Assembly: GCA_029260035.1 (NCBI GenBank)
Contig: JAJDEA010000217.1
Location: forward strand, 1-55,793
Reading direction: 5' to 3'
Length of the DNA: 55,793 bases
Origin: Phycisphaerae bacterium
GTDB taxonomy: Bacteria > Planctomycetota > Phycisphaerae > UBA1845
Positions within the stretch are counted from its first letter, which is position 1; each line of letters opens with the position of its first letter. Of this stretch, positions 8,189 through 15,922 are shown piece by piece. The notes under the pieces were generated by a model that saw only the letters and a program-made list of their open reading frames with translations, did no database searches and had not been told where the DNA came from. The position numbers and the translations under genes were made by a program.

Positions 8189-10054
8189 ATGACGACGACA
8201 CGCATTGGTTTATTCCCGCAGGGGTGGTGGAAGGGTGCTTGCGACGCGTTGGAGATCGATGTCGTCGATCTTCCCACGCAAAGTATGTCCGAGGCCAGCC
8301 CGTACAGTGCCAATATCGGCAGTCGTCTTGCCAACGGCCAAACGCTCGCTCCTTTACTCAGAGACGACAATTCGAGTTTCATGTTAGATAACGGGGGTAC
8401 CGGATTAGCGTTCCTCCGTAACCTGGAAGCTCAAACTGATCTGCAGATGCTTCATGAGACTGCAGGGCGTCTATTATGTTCTCATTTTGTCGATCCGCTT
8501 ACGACGGCGTTTCAGGGCATCGGCTGGGAGGCTGCCTGGCAATGTCTGCAAAGCGAGTCGTGGCTCAAAGCGGTATGGGATCGGGCGCAGGTGATCGAGC
8601 TGCAAAGGTTTGGGGTGCCAGGCGTGGTGCATCTTCCGATGGCTGCACCCAATCGAGCGTACGATACTTCTCCGATTGATCCTGCCAAGCAACTGCAGCA
8701 GGCTTCGTTCGTCGGTGCGCAAAACACGAGTTATTTTTCGTCTAACGCATCGGTTGCGACGGGTTCCCTCTTTGCCGGCACGTTGGCAACTGCGTTGCGA
8801 TCCGGGTCGCCTCAAAGCACCTTCTACGAAGCCTACCATGATTGGTATGGACTGGGGTTGCCTGTTGCGCAGGAAGACGACCAGGCAACTCGGCTACAAA
8901 AGACCATCGCCTATTTTAACGCAAAGCTATTCTTCAACGCGAGCCTTTGTTTGCAGAATCGTGACCGTTATGTCATTTTTCTTAAGCGCAAGATGGGCGA
9001 CACTTTTCATTTGATAGGCAGGGGGTGGGATACTGCCTATGGCTTGTCCGCTCAAGCACCCTTCCCAAGCGCGGACGCCTATTTCGAGCATTTCCGAAGC
9101 TCCGCTGTCAACCTCAACTTCGTCAATGGTAACGCCGAGACCGGGCTAAACATGCGGCATTTCGAAATCACAGCTGCGGGTGGGTTCATGTTGTGCCAAG
9201 ACCAACCTGAGCTTGCGGAACTCTTCGATGTCGGAAGGGAGTGCGCTGTGTTTCGAGACGAGGTTGAATTGGCCCAAAAAATTGACTACTACCTGGCCCA
9301 TCCAGACGAGCGAATGGAAATCGCCAGAGCTGGGCAGGCGAGAACTCTATCTCAACACATGTTCAGTCATCGCCTTGAAAAAATACTGCAATGGACCGGG
9401 CTTAAAAAGCTTCCCGTCGAATACTCGACAGGGAACCTATGGGAAACATGCCGGGCGATCTTGCCGGAGGCAGACGTTGTGTTGGATTGCGGCGCCAATG
9501 TTGGCCAAACCGCTGAATCCCTCAGAAACCTTTACCCCTCGTCTGAAATACACAGCTTCGAACCCGTTCGCGAGGCCTTTGACTCGCTTGCTGAGAAATG
9601 CAAATCGATCAAAGTGAACCCGATCAAAAAGGCTGTTGGTGATAAGAATGGCAAGGCTGTCATCAACCTGACCCATAGCTCAGAGGCGCACTCTCTGCTG
9701 GGGTTTGAGGCGGGAAACCCCTGCGCGCAATGGACGCGAATTACAGGGCAGGAGGAGATCGACGTTTGCACGCTGGATTCCTGGTGTAAAGATAATGACA
9801 TCAGTCCAAAACGTGTTGACCTCATTAAACTCGATGTACAGGGCAGCGAGCTTCAAGCATTGCACGGTGCGAAGGAGTTGTTGCGAAGCGCGAGGCTCGT
9901 TACGCTCGAAGTGTCTTTTGTGCCGATGTACAAAGATTCCCCCTTGCTAAACGAAATTGACGGGTTCATGACACAAAACGGCTATGAGCGGGCCGCCATA
10001 TTCCCCTCGGATCAGCCGCACAATTGGGGCGACGCGCTGTACGCGAAGAAATAG
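8189..10054 (+). CDS. CgeB-type glycosyltransferase fused to FkbM methyltransferase
   Basis: A 621-residue two-domain protein. Residues 1 to about 400 are a GT-B-like glycosyltransferase of the CgeB/Glyco_trans_1_2 type, ending in HFEITAAGGFMLC near residue 323 and the ERMEIARAGQARTL block. Residues 415-620 are an FkbM-family SAM-dependent methyltransferase, with VVLDCGANVGQT near 430, SFEPVREAF near 456 and DLIKLDVQGSELQAL near 544. The fusion suggests that a transferred sugar is then O-methylated. The ATG at 8189 is preferred over an in-frame TTG three bases earlier. A second, unfused paralogue of the glycosyltransferase part follows after nine bases, so this is the first gene of a three-gene operon. 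Confidence 0.85.
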   Translation: MTTTRIGLFPQGWWKGACDALEIDVVDLPTQSMSEASPYSANIGSRLANGQTLAPLLRDDNSSFMLDNGGTGLAFLRNLEAQTDLQMLHETAGRLLCSHFVDPLTTAFQGIGWEAAWQCLQSESWLKAVWDRAQVIELQRFGVPGVVHLPMAAPNRAYDTSPIDPAKQLQQASFVGAQNTSYFSSNASVATGSLFAGTLATALRSGSPQSTFYEAYHDWYGLGLPVAQEDDQATRLQKTIAYFNAKLFFNASLCLQNRDRYVIFLKRKMGDTFHLIGRGWDTAYGLSAQAPFPSADAYFEHFRSSAVNLNFVNGNAETGLNMRHFEITAAGGFMLCQDQPELAELFDVGRECAVFRDEVELAQKIDYYLAHPDERMEIARAGQARTLSQHMFSHRLEKILQWTGLKKLPVEYSTGNLWETCRAILPEADVVLDCGANVGQTAESLRNLYPSSEIHSFEPVREAFDSLAEKCKSIKVNPIKKAVGDKNGKAVINLTHSSEAHSLLGFEAGNPCAQWTRITGQEEIDVCTLDSWCKDNDISPKRVDLIKLDVQGSELQALHGAKELLRSARLVTLEVSFVPMYKDSPLLNEIDGFMTQNGYERAAIFPSDQPHNWGDALYAKK

Positions 10055-10063
10055 GAGATTGTG

Positions 10064-11401
10064 ATGAGACGTCCACTGCGCATAGCTGTTACTGCCCAGC
10101 TCGAAAGGGCGAGTCGCGAGGCGGGTTTTGATACTTATTTGTTGCCGGAATTGCCAAACCGAGATTTCCATCGTTCGCTTCCAGAGCGAATTGGGGATGG
10201 CGCGAAGTTCATGCCGTTTCTGGAAAAAAACGACATTGATCTCATCCTTGACTTCAACACCGAAGCGCTGACCTTGTCACCTTCGCCGAACGACCCCAAA
10301 CAGGCTGCGATGACCAACGCGATCATGGGGATTCCATACGTCGCCTGTTATCTCGACCCAATTACTTCGACCATGGCTAATGCCAGTTGGCTCGAACATT
10401 GGCAGCTGCTGGAGAGTCCGGATTGGATTAAATGGATTCCTGAAACTGCGCACGCGGACGAGTTGAAGCGCCTTGGTGTGCCGAACGTCGTAACGATGCC
10501 GATGGCGGTTAATAATGATGATTTCGACACCAGCCCGCCGGAGATATCAACCGATGGGCCGACAGTGGCGTTCATGGGGCATCCGGCGTCGACGTGGTTC
10601 AAGTCGAATCAAACGGTCACATCCAATTCACTTTTTTCCGGTTTCACGGCTGCAGCGCTCACAGCGGACCTGCCCGGCGTGCCATTCCATAAGATTTTCT
10701 ACGATCTTTATGATTTTGGCGAGCCGCTATCGGCGACGGACGATTTTGAAGCCAGAGCCAATAAGGCGATCGACTACTACAACAAGAAATTCAGCTACAA
10801 CGCGTATCTTGCGGTCAAACAGCGCGATCGGTTCGCGCGATTTCTACACAACAAACTTGGTGACGCTTTTGAACTCGTGGGAGACCATTGGGGCGAGACT
10901 TATGGCCTGAAGCATAAGCCTCGCATTTGGGATATGAAAGAACTGCACGACCGAATGCGGCGCGTGCCGATTTGCCTGAACCTCATCAAGGGGAATTGGG
11001 AGTGCGGACTGATCGTCCGCCATTTTGAAATCACGGGATATGGCGGGTTTATGCTGACGTATGAAACGTCCGAGTTATCCAATTGTTTTGAGATTGGCAA
11101 AGAGTGCGACGTTTTTCATAACGAAGCCGACTTGTTGGAAAAAATTGAGTACTACACGGACCATCCAAAAGAACGTATGGAAATAGCCCGTGCAGGACAA
11201 GATCGCACGCTGAAGGAACATCTTTTCAGCCATCGAATCGAGACACTCGTACAACTACTGACCAAAGCTGGCACACTTCCCAAAAAGCCAATGATTCAAA
11301 AAACGGTTTCGAAATCGTCGGATGTCGTTGTTCCTGAATCGGGTAGTTTGCCAGCGATTCCGATTGTCGTGCCGCCGTCATGTCCGTCGCCAACACAATG
11401 A
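10064..11401 (+). CDS. CgeB-type glycosyltransferase
   Basis: A 445-residue glycosyltransferase, clearly paralogous to the first ~400 residues of the preceding gene. Both share KRLGVPNVV/QRFGVPGVV, a DTSP motif, a Y-N-K/A-K-F/L-F block, HFEIT-GGFML (near residue 319 here) and ERMEIARAGQ-RTL. It therefore probably uses a similar donor or acceptor in the same glycan. The C-terminal ~50 residues are Ser/Pro-rich and likely disordered; this protein has no methyltransferase domain. AGGAG overlaps the upstream stop six bases before the ATG at 10064, favouring that start over a GTG three bases earlier. A separate FkbM methyltransferase gene follows. Confidence 0.83.
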   Translation: MRRPLRIAVTAQLERASREAGFDTYLLPELPNRDFHRSLPERIGDGAKFMPFLEKNDIDLILDFNTEALTLSPSPNDPKQAAMTNAIMGIPYVACYLDPITSTMANASWLEHWQLLESPDWIKWIPETAHADELKRLGVPNVVTMPMAVNNDDFDTSPPEISTDGPTVAFMGHPASTWFKSNQTVTSNSLFSGFTAAALTADLPGVPFHKIFYDLYDFGEPLSATDDFEARANKAIDYYNKKFSYNAYLAVKQRDRFARFLHNKLGDAFELVGDHWGETYGLKHKPRIWDMKELHDRMRRVPICLNLIKGNWECGLIVRHFEITGYGGFMLTYETSELSNCFEIGKECDVFHNEADLLEKIEYYTDHPKERMEIARAGQDRTLKEHLFSHRIETLVQLLTKAGTLPKKPMIQKTVSKSSDVVVPESGSLPAIPIVVPPSCPSPTQ

Positions 11402-11429
11402 AGTGGCTTGATTAGTTGATTTTTCCGTC

Positions 11430-12143
11430 ATGACAACGCTATCTATAGACCACCTTTTCAAAGCGCAGTTCGGCGAGGACCGGATTCTCTGGGAAGTGTT
11501 TCGCCAGCGATGCGAAGGCTATTTTATTGAGGTCGGCGCATATGATGGTGTGACCCTGAGTAATACATACTTCCTCGAACAGATGGGGTGGTGCGGTATT
11601 CTCGTTGAGCCTATTCGACAACTTTGCGAAAAGGCATCGGCTGTCAGGCAGCACAGTCGAATCGTCAATGCAGCAGTCAGTAAGCCTGGCTGTCCGCCGA
11701 CTGCGACATTTACGATTGCACAAAATGTGCCAGTGCTTTCGTTTCTTCAAGCCGACGCGGACCACATCGAGCGATGCAAGAAGGAGGGGGCGGAGCTTGT
11801 TGAGATCGAAGTCCCGCTTGTGACGATGGATGAGATTATTACGAACGAGCGTCGCGAGCCGACTCCTTTTGGTAGCCCCTGGATTCCTCAAAAAGGGTGG
11901 CAGATTGATCTGATTTCGATCGATGTTGAAGGCGGCGAGATGGACGTGTTGGCTGGTCTAAGCCTCGACCGATACAAGCCAAGGGTGCTTGTTATTGAGA
12001 ACGACAGGCCAAGCAGCGACCAGGTCGAACCGTTTCTCGACGCTCGGGGCTACTGGAAATTCCATCGCCAGAAAATCAATGACTTTTATGTGAGGCGTGA
12101 TCTCCCGCCGGGAGAGCTAAAGCTGAGTGGTTTCGCAGCCTGA
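11430..12143 (+). CDS. FkbM-family SAM-dependent methyltransferase
   Basis: A 237-residue stand-alone FkbM methyltransferase. The SAM-binding motif I is FIEVGAYDGVTLSNT near residues 31-45, with VEPIRQLCEKA following, and the characteristic acidic block DLISIDVEGGEMDVL lies near residue 160. FkbM enzymes O-methylate sugars or polyketides. It follows the unfused glycosyltransferase by 28 bases, so the operon reads GT-methyltransferase fusion, GT, methyltransferase. This fits synthesis of a methylated glycan or glycolipid. No membrane segment is visible. A minus-strand terminator-like hairpin lies just beyond its stop. Confidence 0.86.
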   Translation: MTTLSIDHLFKAQFGEDRILWEVFRQRCEGYFIEVGAYDGVTLSNTYFLEQMGWCGILVEPIRQLCEKASAVRQHSRIVNAAVSKPGCPPTATFTIAQNVPVLSFLQADADHIERCKKEGAELVEIEVPLVTMDEIITNERREPTPFGSPWIPQKGWQIDLISIDVEGGEMDVLAGLSLDRYKPRVLVIENDRPSSDQVEPFLDARGYWKFHRQKINDFYVRRDLPPGELKLSGFAA

Positions 12144-12187
12144 ATTCTGAGATATAACCCAAAGTTATGGATTGTGATAGAAAAAAA

Positions 12188-12223
12188 GCGACGTAACCCT
12201 AACGGCGGAAAGAGCTACGTCGC
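12188..12223 (-). terminator. Probable Rho-independent terminator
   Basis: An 8-base stem with a 20-base loop is followed by T7 on the minus strand. It may alternatively be a plus-strand transcript-end hairpin for the FkbM gene, but the T-run is on the minus-strand side. Confidence 0.5.
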
Positions 12224-12284
12224 CAAACCTGCAAACCGCGAATCTAGCCGCCCGACTTCCAGCTAGAGATTCTTGCAGATTCGC
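12188..12284 (-). ncRNA. Candidate structured RNA ending in an intrinsic terminator
   Basis: Read on the minus strand there are two adjacent structures. The first is a nested hairpin: TTGCAG 12273-12278 pairs with CTGCAA 12229-12234, GATTC 12268-12272 with GAATC 12240-12244, and GCTA 12262-12265 with TAGC 12245-12248. Next comes an 8-base perfect stem, GCGACGTA (12188-12195) with TACGTCGC (12216-12223), followed directly by seven T residues on the minus strand (12181-12187). Stem plus T-run is the form of an intrinsic terminator. No minus-strand gene ends here, so an independent small RNA starting somewhere in 12285-12528 is the simplest reading. I could not match it to a known riboswitch class. 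Confidence 0.45.
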
Positions 12285-12528
12285 CTGTTTTCCGACTGCA
12301 CGACACCCCAAAAAACGCGCTCGATCAACGAATATCCTTGTTTTTCCAGAATCTGTGCGCTACCATATCAAGCTGCCGTGCAATATGGGGAATAGGCCCC
12401 AATTGCAGCCGCCGCAGGGCCAATTCGGCTATAGAAGTCCTCGACTTTCGGAAGAAAGTACTTAGGCTGGAAGCCCAAGGTTTGATGAGGCCGTCTCGGA
12501 GCCATCTATAGTACAATGCGGTTTTTCT

Positions 12529-13119
12529 ATGCGCGCAACACAATCGATCGAAAAAAAAATTCAAGTCTCGGATGAGCTTGAATCACTTCGTGTTGAGGTT
12601 GGCCGATCAATCGAACGACGGATCCCGCCATACCTGCGATCCCAGATAGACCTGGACGATGTGCTACAGGAGACTTGGGTGCGTGCAGTAGCGAGAGTTT
12701 CCCAATTTGAAAAGTTGCACCTCAATTCCATGAAGCATTGGCTTTCGACCATTGCGGCGAATGTTGTCAATGAGAACATCAGGCGTAAAAACACAACGAA
12801 GCGGGGTGGTGATGCGTTAGTATTCAATGTTTCGCAGTTTGATCGTTCGTCGTTAAGGATGTTCATCGCGGACTCAATAGTTGATGGAGAGACGCCGAGC
12901 AGAATGTATGAAGGAATCAATGCTATTCGCAACATCAAGAAGGCAATTTCCGCGCTTCCTGTGCATGAACAAGAGCTTATTCGAGCAAGGTATGTGGAGA
13001 GTTACGAGGTAACGCAAATTGCCCAGCAGCGATCAATGACTCGTGCCGCACTAAGTATGGCACTGAAGAGGATACGGAATCGCATTCGAGTGTTTCTGGA
13101 AAATTGCAGCGATGACTAA
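12529..13119 (+). CDS. RNA polymerase sigma factor, sigma-70/ECF-like
   Basis: A 196-residue sigma factor. Region 2 is seen around residues 40-85 (IDLDDVLQETWVRAVARV, then HWLSTIAANVV). Region 4 is at about 143-188 (LPVHEQELIRARYVESYEV followed by the helix-turn-helix MTRAALSMALKRIRNRI). There is no sigma-1.1 or sigma-3 domain. It overlaps the following kinase gene by eight bases, so the two are translationally coupled. This sigma-kinase pairing is common in planctomycetes, where the kinase may control sigma activity by phosphorylation; that link is inferred from arrangement. No anti-sigma factor is seen. Confidence 0.9.
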   Translation: MRATQSIEKKIQVSDELESLRVEVGRSIERRIPPYLRSQIDLDDVLQETWVRAVARVSQFEKLHLNSMKHWLSTIAANVVNENIRRKNTTKRGGDALVFNVSQFDRSSLRMFIADSIVDGETPSRMYEGINAIRNIKKAISALPVHEQELIRARYVESYEVTQIAQQRSMTRAALSMALKRIRNRIRVFLENCSDD

Positions 13120-15190
13120 CTTGGGATCACAGTCAGAAAAAGGACGGAGGATCGCAACGATTTGCAACGAGATCGTTGCCCAGCGATCGTCGGGCGGCAG
13201 TGTAAGCCGGCATCAATTGCAATCGAAATACCCGGAGCTTATGCCGGAACTTGAACGAACGGTTTGCGAGTCGCTTCTCAACGAAGAATTAGATTTCTTC
13301 AATTCCGTGACGGACGATTATCAGTTGATCGAATTGATTCATCGGGGCGGGCAAGGTGCCGTATACTCAGCCATGCAGGTCAGCACAGGGAGACCCGTTG
13401 CAGTCAAGATGTTGGCACATGCATTTTTCTCAAGTCCGTCAGACAAACAGCAGCTTTTTTCCGAGATCGATGTTCTTTCACGCCTAGAGCACCCAAACAT
13501 AATACCCATGTACGATTGTGGCGAAGTCGCTGGGATACCATATATCGTGATGAAGTTTGTGCCTGGGCTGACGATAGTAGAATACTGTGACACATACAAT
13601 CCATCTTTATCGCAACGAGTGATGATGCTCCAAAAAATATTGTTTGCAATTCAGTTTGCGCATGACTCCGGCATTACGCATCGCGATATCAAGCCGTCGA
13701 ATATGATTGTAGATGCCGGGGAGCGACCCTATTTGATCGATTTTGGATTAGCTAAGGAGGAGTTGGATGTTGCGGAATCGGTCAGGCTAGGTCAACCAGA
13801 CGAAGTGGTTGGAACCCTTCCATATTGGTCGCCCGAGCAGGCAATCGGTGGATCGGTTGATTTGCGAGCGGATGTTTATGGCTTAGGGGTCGTCGCATTT
13901 AATGTGCTCACTCAAAAAATGCCATATGAAATCACATCAAACATTGCTCAAATGATGATGAGAATCGCTGTTGAGGAGCCGCGGCGAGTTAGAGATTGCC
14001 TTCCAGAACAAAATAAGTATGGCTTATCCAAGTCGGACATCTCGCGCGATCTTGAAGCTGTCATAAGTAAATCTTTGGGAAAGTCGGCGAATAATCGGTA
14101 TCAAACAGCGTTGGAATTTGCGGAAGACCTTGGTCGGGCGATCAACGGCAAGCCCGTCAGAGCTGCGAAAATCACCTTCGCCAGAGGCGCAAAGCGAGTG
14201 GTAAGAAAGTACAGGGTGCTCGCTGCGGTGTTGATTTGCATTAGCATCTGCACGATCGTTCTGTCGCTAGTCAGCTCCCACAATGCTTTGGTTTTGAATC
14301 GAAAAGCGCAAGTATACGCAGCATCTCTCGCAATGGGCGCAATGGATAAGTTGTCGAGTTCCCATAGGGATAAAGGCAAGTTGAATGACGCATCGATCGG
14401 CTTTCAAAGCGCTATCGACATGGCCAGAAACTTGGACGAGGAAGATGTGCATGCAAAGGATTTCTTGTTCAAGGCCCATCATCAATTAGCTAAGATTGAA
14501 CTCGGCAGAGGGCATTTTCGTGCTGCAAAAGAGAATGCTAATAAGGCGAGTTTGATAGCTTCGGAGTCGATGTTAAGCGGGCCCGATTCCCCAAAGTCAA
14601 TTCGACAACACGCATTTGCTTCTCAGCTGCAAGGGAAACTCTTAATGGCCCGCGAAAAATGGGAAGAAGCTGCTGAGAAATTGGAAGTTTCGTGTTGGGA
14701 TTTGGGTTATCTTCGCAAGCTCGCCCCCGGTGACGCAGGAGTTACTCTTGAAGAAGGCTGGGTGACCAGGATGCTGGGAAAATGCTATAAGAAAATGGGG
14801 CAGCGTGAAGCGGCCTTGGCTGAATACAGGAAATCCGTACAGCTTTGCAGGGTAGCCCAGGAAGCCTTGGGAAATGAGGACGGTGTACTGCAGCTCGCTT
14901 TGTCTTTTAATTCACTGGGTCAAACGTTGGCAGAATCAAACCAACCGGAACTAATGGTCCAAGGTGAAGACTACTTTAGAGAGGCTGAAAATGTTCTAGA
15001 CAGCCTGGACGAGGACGCAATCATACAACTGTCGGATTACCGAACGACCCGCAGCGCAATAACCAAAAATCTTAGAATCATCAGGAGACGTTTGGCGAAA
15101 CGTCAGGGATCGAGATCGATTTCCGGATCTACGAATTCGTCATCCTCTTCGGCATCCGGATCGGATTCGGCTAGTCGCCTAAATCGGTAG
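13112..15190 (+). CDS. Membrane Ser/Thr protein kinase with TPR-like extracytoplasmic region
   Basis: A 692-residue Hanks-type kinase. After a ~70-residue N-terminal region, the kinase domain has its glycine-rich loop IHRGGQGAVY at residues 76-85, catalytic lysine K99 in VAVKM, the catalytic loop HRDIKPSN from residue 180 and DFG at 200-202, so it looks active. A single membrane segment follows at about 369-390. The C-terminal region, predicted outside the membrane, contains helical TPR-like repeats. The last ~30 residues are Ser/Arg-rich. It is coupled to the upstream sigma factor by an eight-base overlap. Its final 88 bases overlap the antisense secreted-protein gene, so the exact C-terminus deserves care. 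Confidence 0.92.
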   Translation: MTNLGSQSEKGRRIATICNEIVAQRSSGGSVSRHQLQSKYPELMPELERTVCESLLNEELDFFNSVTDDYQLIELIHRGGQGAVYSAMQVSTGRPVAVKMLAHAFFSSPSDKQQLFSEIDVLSRLEHPNIIPMYDCGEVAGIPYIVMKFVPGLTIVEYCDTYNPSLSQRVMMLQKILFAIQFAHDSGITHRDIKPSNMIVDAGERPYLIDFGLAKEELDVAESVRLGQPDEVVGTLPYWSPEQAIGGSVDLRADVYGLGVVAFNVLTQKMPYEITSNIAQMMMRIAVEEPRRVRDCLPEQNKYGLSKSDISRDLEAVISKSLGKSANNRYQTALEFAEDLGRAINGKPVRAAKITFARGAKRVVRKYRVLAAVLICISICTIVLSLVSSHNALVLNRKAQVYAASLAMGAMDKLSSSHRDKGKLNDASIGFQSAIDMARNLDEEDVHAKDFLFKAHHQLAKIELGRGHFRAAKENANKASLIASESMLSGPDSPKSIRQHAFASQLQGKLLMAREKWEEAAEKLEVSCWDLGYLRKLAPGDAGVTLEEGWVTRMLGKCYKKMGQREAALAEYRKSVQLCRVAQEALGNEDGVLQLALSFNSLGQTLAESNQPELMVQGEDYFREAENVLDSLDEDAIIQLSDYRTTRSAITKNLRIIRRRLAKRQGSRSISGSTNSSSSSASGSDSASRLNR

Positions 15191-15612
15191 TCAAGGGCTG
15201 CGGTTGGGTTGAAAGGGCCACTGGTCGGAGGCGTGTTGCCCTCGACCCTGAAATCTAAATCGTCAATGCCGCTCGTTATGGCTGTGGCGACACCGTTGAT
15301 CAACGGAGGCTGTAGAAAGTCATCGTTATAGACTCGCCACTTACCATTGAAGGTGTCTACCAGCGGGTTGGACTTGACCCATGACCAAACGTTGGTGTTA
15401 TCGACGATCGTAGCTTTCGTGACATCGTAGTCAACATAATCCTGTCCTCGAAAAAACTCGAGTAGCTCAAACGTCACTGTATAAGCGACCGTACTTTGGG
15501 GGTCCGCAGGGTCCACGCGAATATAGTATGTTGCAGTTGCGTCAACCATAGACGCTTTGGCGGCGCCTGCCATGGTCAGGCAGATTACGGTCGCAAGTCT
15601 CGCTATTTTCAT
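15103..15612 (-). CDS. Small secreted protein of unknown function
   Basis: A 169-residue protein with a clear Sec signal peptide (MKIARLATVICLTMAGAAKA, cleavage likely after AKA or shortly after). The mature part is beta-rich (YTVTFELLEFFRG and similar), with a very acidic tail rich in Asp/Glu. I do not recognise the family; the style resembles planctomycete secreted proteins. The start is supported by AAGGAG about eight bases upstream. The 3' end runs 88 bases into the antisense strand of the kinase gene. It has no PEP-CTERM motif or other anchor. Its position beside a sigma-kinase pair hints at shared regulation, but nothing in the sequence proves that. Confidence 0.65.
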   Translation of the reverse strand: MKIARLATVICLTMAGAAKASMVDATATYYIRVDPADPQSTVAYTVTFELLEFFRGQDYVDYDVTKATIVDNTNVWSWVKSNPLVDTFNGKWRVYNDDFLQPPLINGVATAITSGIDDLDFRVEGNTPPTSGPFNPTAALDYRFRRLAESDPDAEEDDEFVDPEIDLDP

Positions 15613-15748
15613 TGAGAAATCTCCTTCTTATGTAGGTTTTTGAATGCCTTATGTGTTGAATGCTGTAGGTTGGTCTGCGCAACACTTTTTGCGCATTTAT
15701 TGCGGATTTTTCCATCTTTTCTTGACTGATTTGCGGGATGCCTGCAAA

Positions 15749-15770
15749 ATTTGGAGAGATTTCTCCAAAT
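15749..15770. promoter_or_regulatory. Perfect palindrome, candidate operator upstream of nadA
   Basis: ATTTGGAGA (15749-15757), a four-base spacer GATT, then TCTCCAAAT (15762-15770). The nine-base arms match exactly. It lies about 75 bases upstream of the putative nadA -35 hexamer and 137 bases upstream of the divergent secreted-protein start. It could regulate either gene. Confidence 0.35.
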
Positions 15771-15841
15771 CTTGGGGATGAGGTTTCAGAACGCCTTCGA
15801 GTTGGTTATCCCCGCAGGACTACGAGCAGTTGGCCCGGCCT

Positions 15842-15870
15842 TTGCCTGCCAGATGTTGGAGTCCTATACT
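15842..15870 (+). promoter_or_regulatory. Putative sigma-70 promoter of nadA
   Basis: TTGCCT at 15842-15847 and TATACT at 15865-15870 have ideal 17-base spacing, and the start codon is about 50 bases downstream. Assigned by eye. Confidence 0.5.
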
Positions 15871-15922
15871 TAAAGGGTAGTTTTCTTTTTCGTCACGTTT
15901 CGATTTAGAGAGAGAATTCGCC

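Larger units (their letters stand above)
12144..12528. other. 385-base intergenic region
   Basis: This gap precedes the sigma factor gene. It holds the structured element at 12188-12284, annotated separately. A TATAGT hexamer at 12507-12512, with a possible TTGATG at 12482-12487 (19-base spacing), could form the promoter of the sigma factor, giving a very short leader. No protein gene with a credible ribosome-binding site is seen. A minus-strand 79-codon frame across 12325-12564 looks random. Confidence 0.35.
15613..15922. other. Divergent promoter region between secreted protein and nadA
   Basis: These 310 bases hold the nadA promoter and a perfect palindrome (both listed separately). T-rich stretches near 15690-15725 probably belong to the minus-strand gene's upstream region. 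No RNA gene was seen. Confidence 0.4.

Noticed and set aside
12188..12284. Cyclic-di-GMP riboswitch
   Set aside because: Some fragments recall the class-I riboswitch, but the conserved core around the GAAA tetraloop receptor is not in the right order on either strand.
12325..12564. 79-codon minus-strand frame across the sigma factor start
   Set aside because: No ribosome-binding site or domain, and it would overlap the probable sigma factor promoter; a non-coding RNA fits the terminator better.
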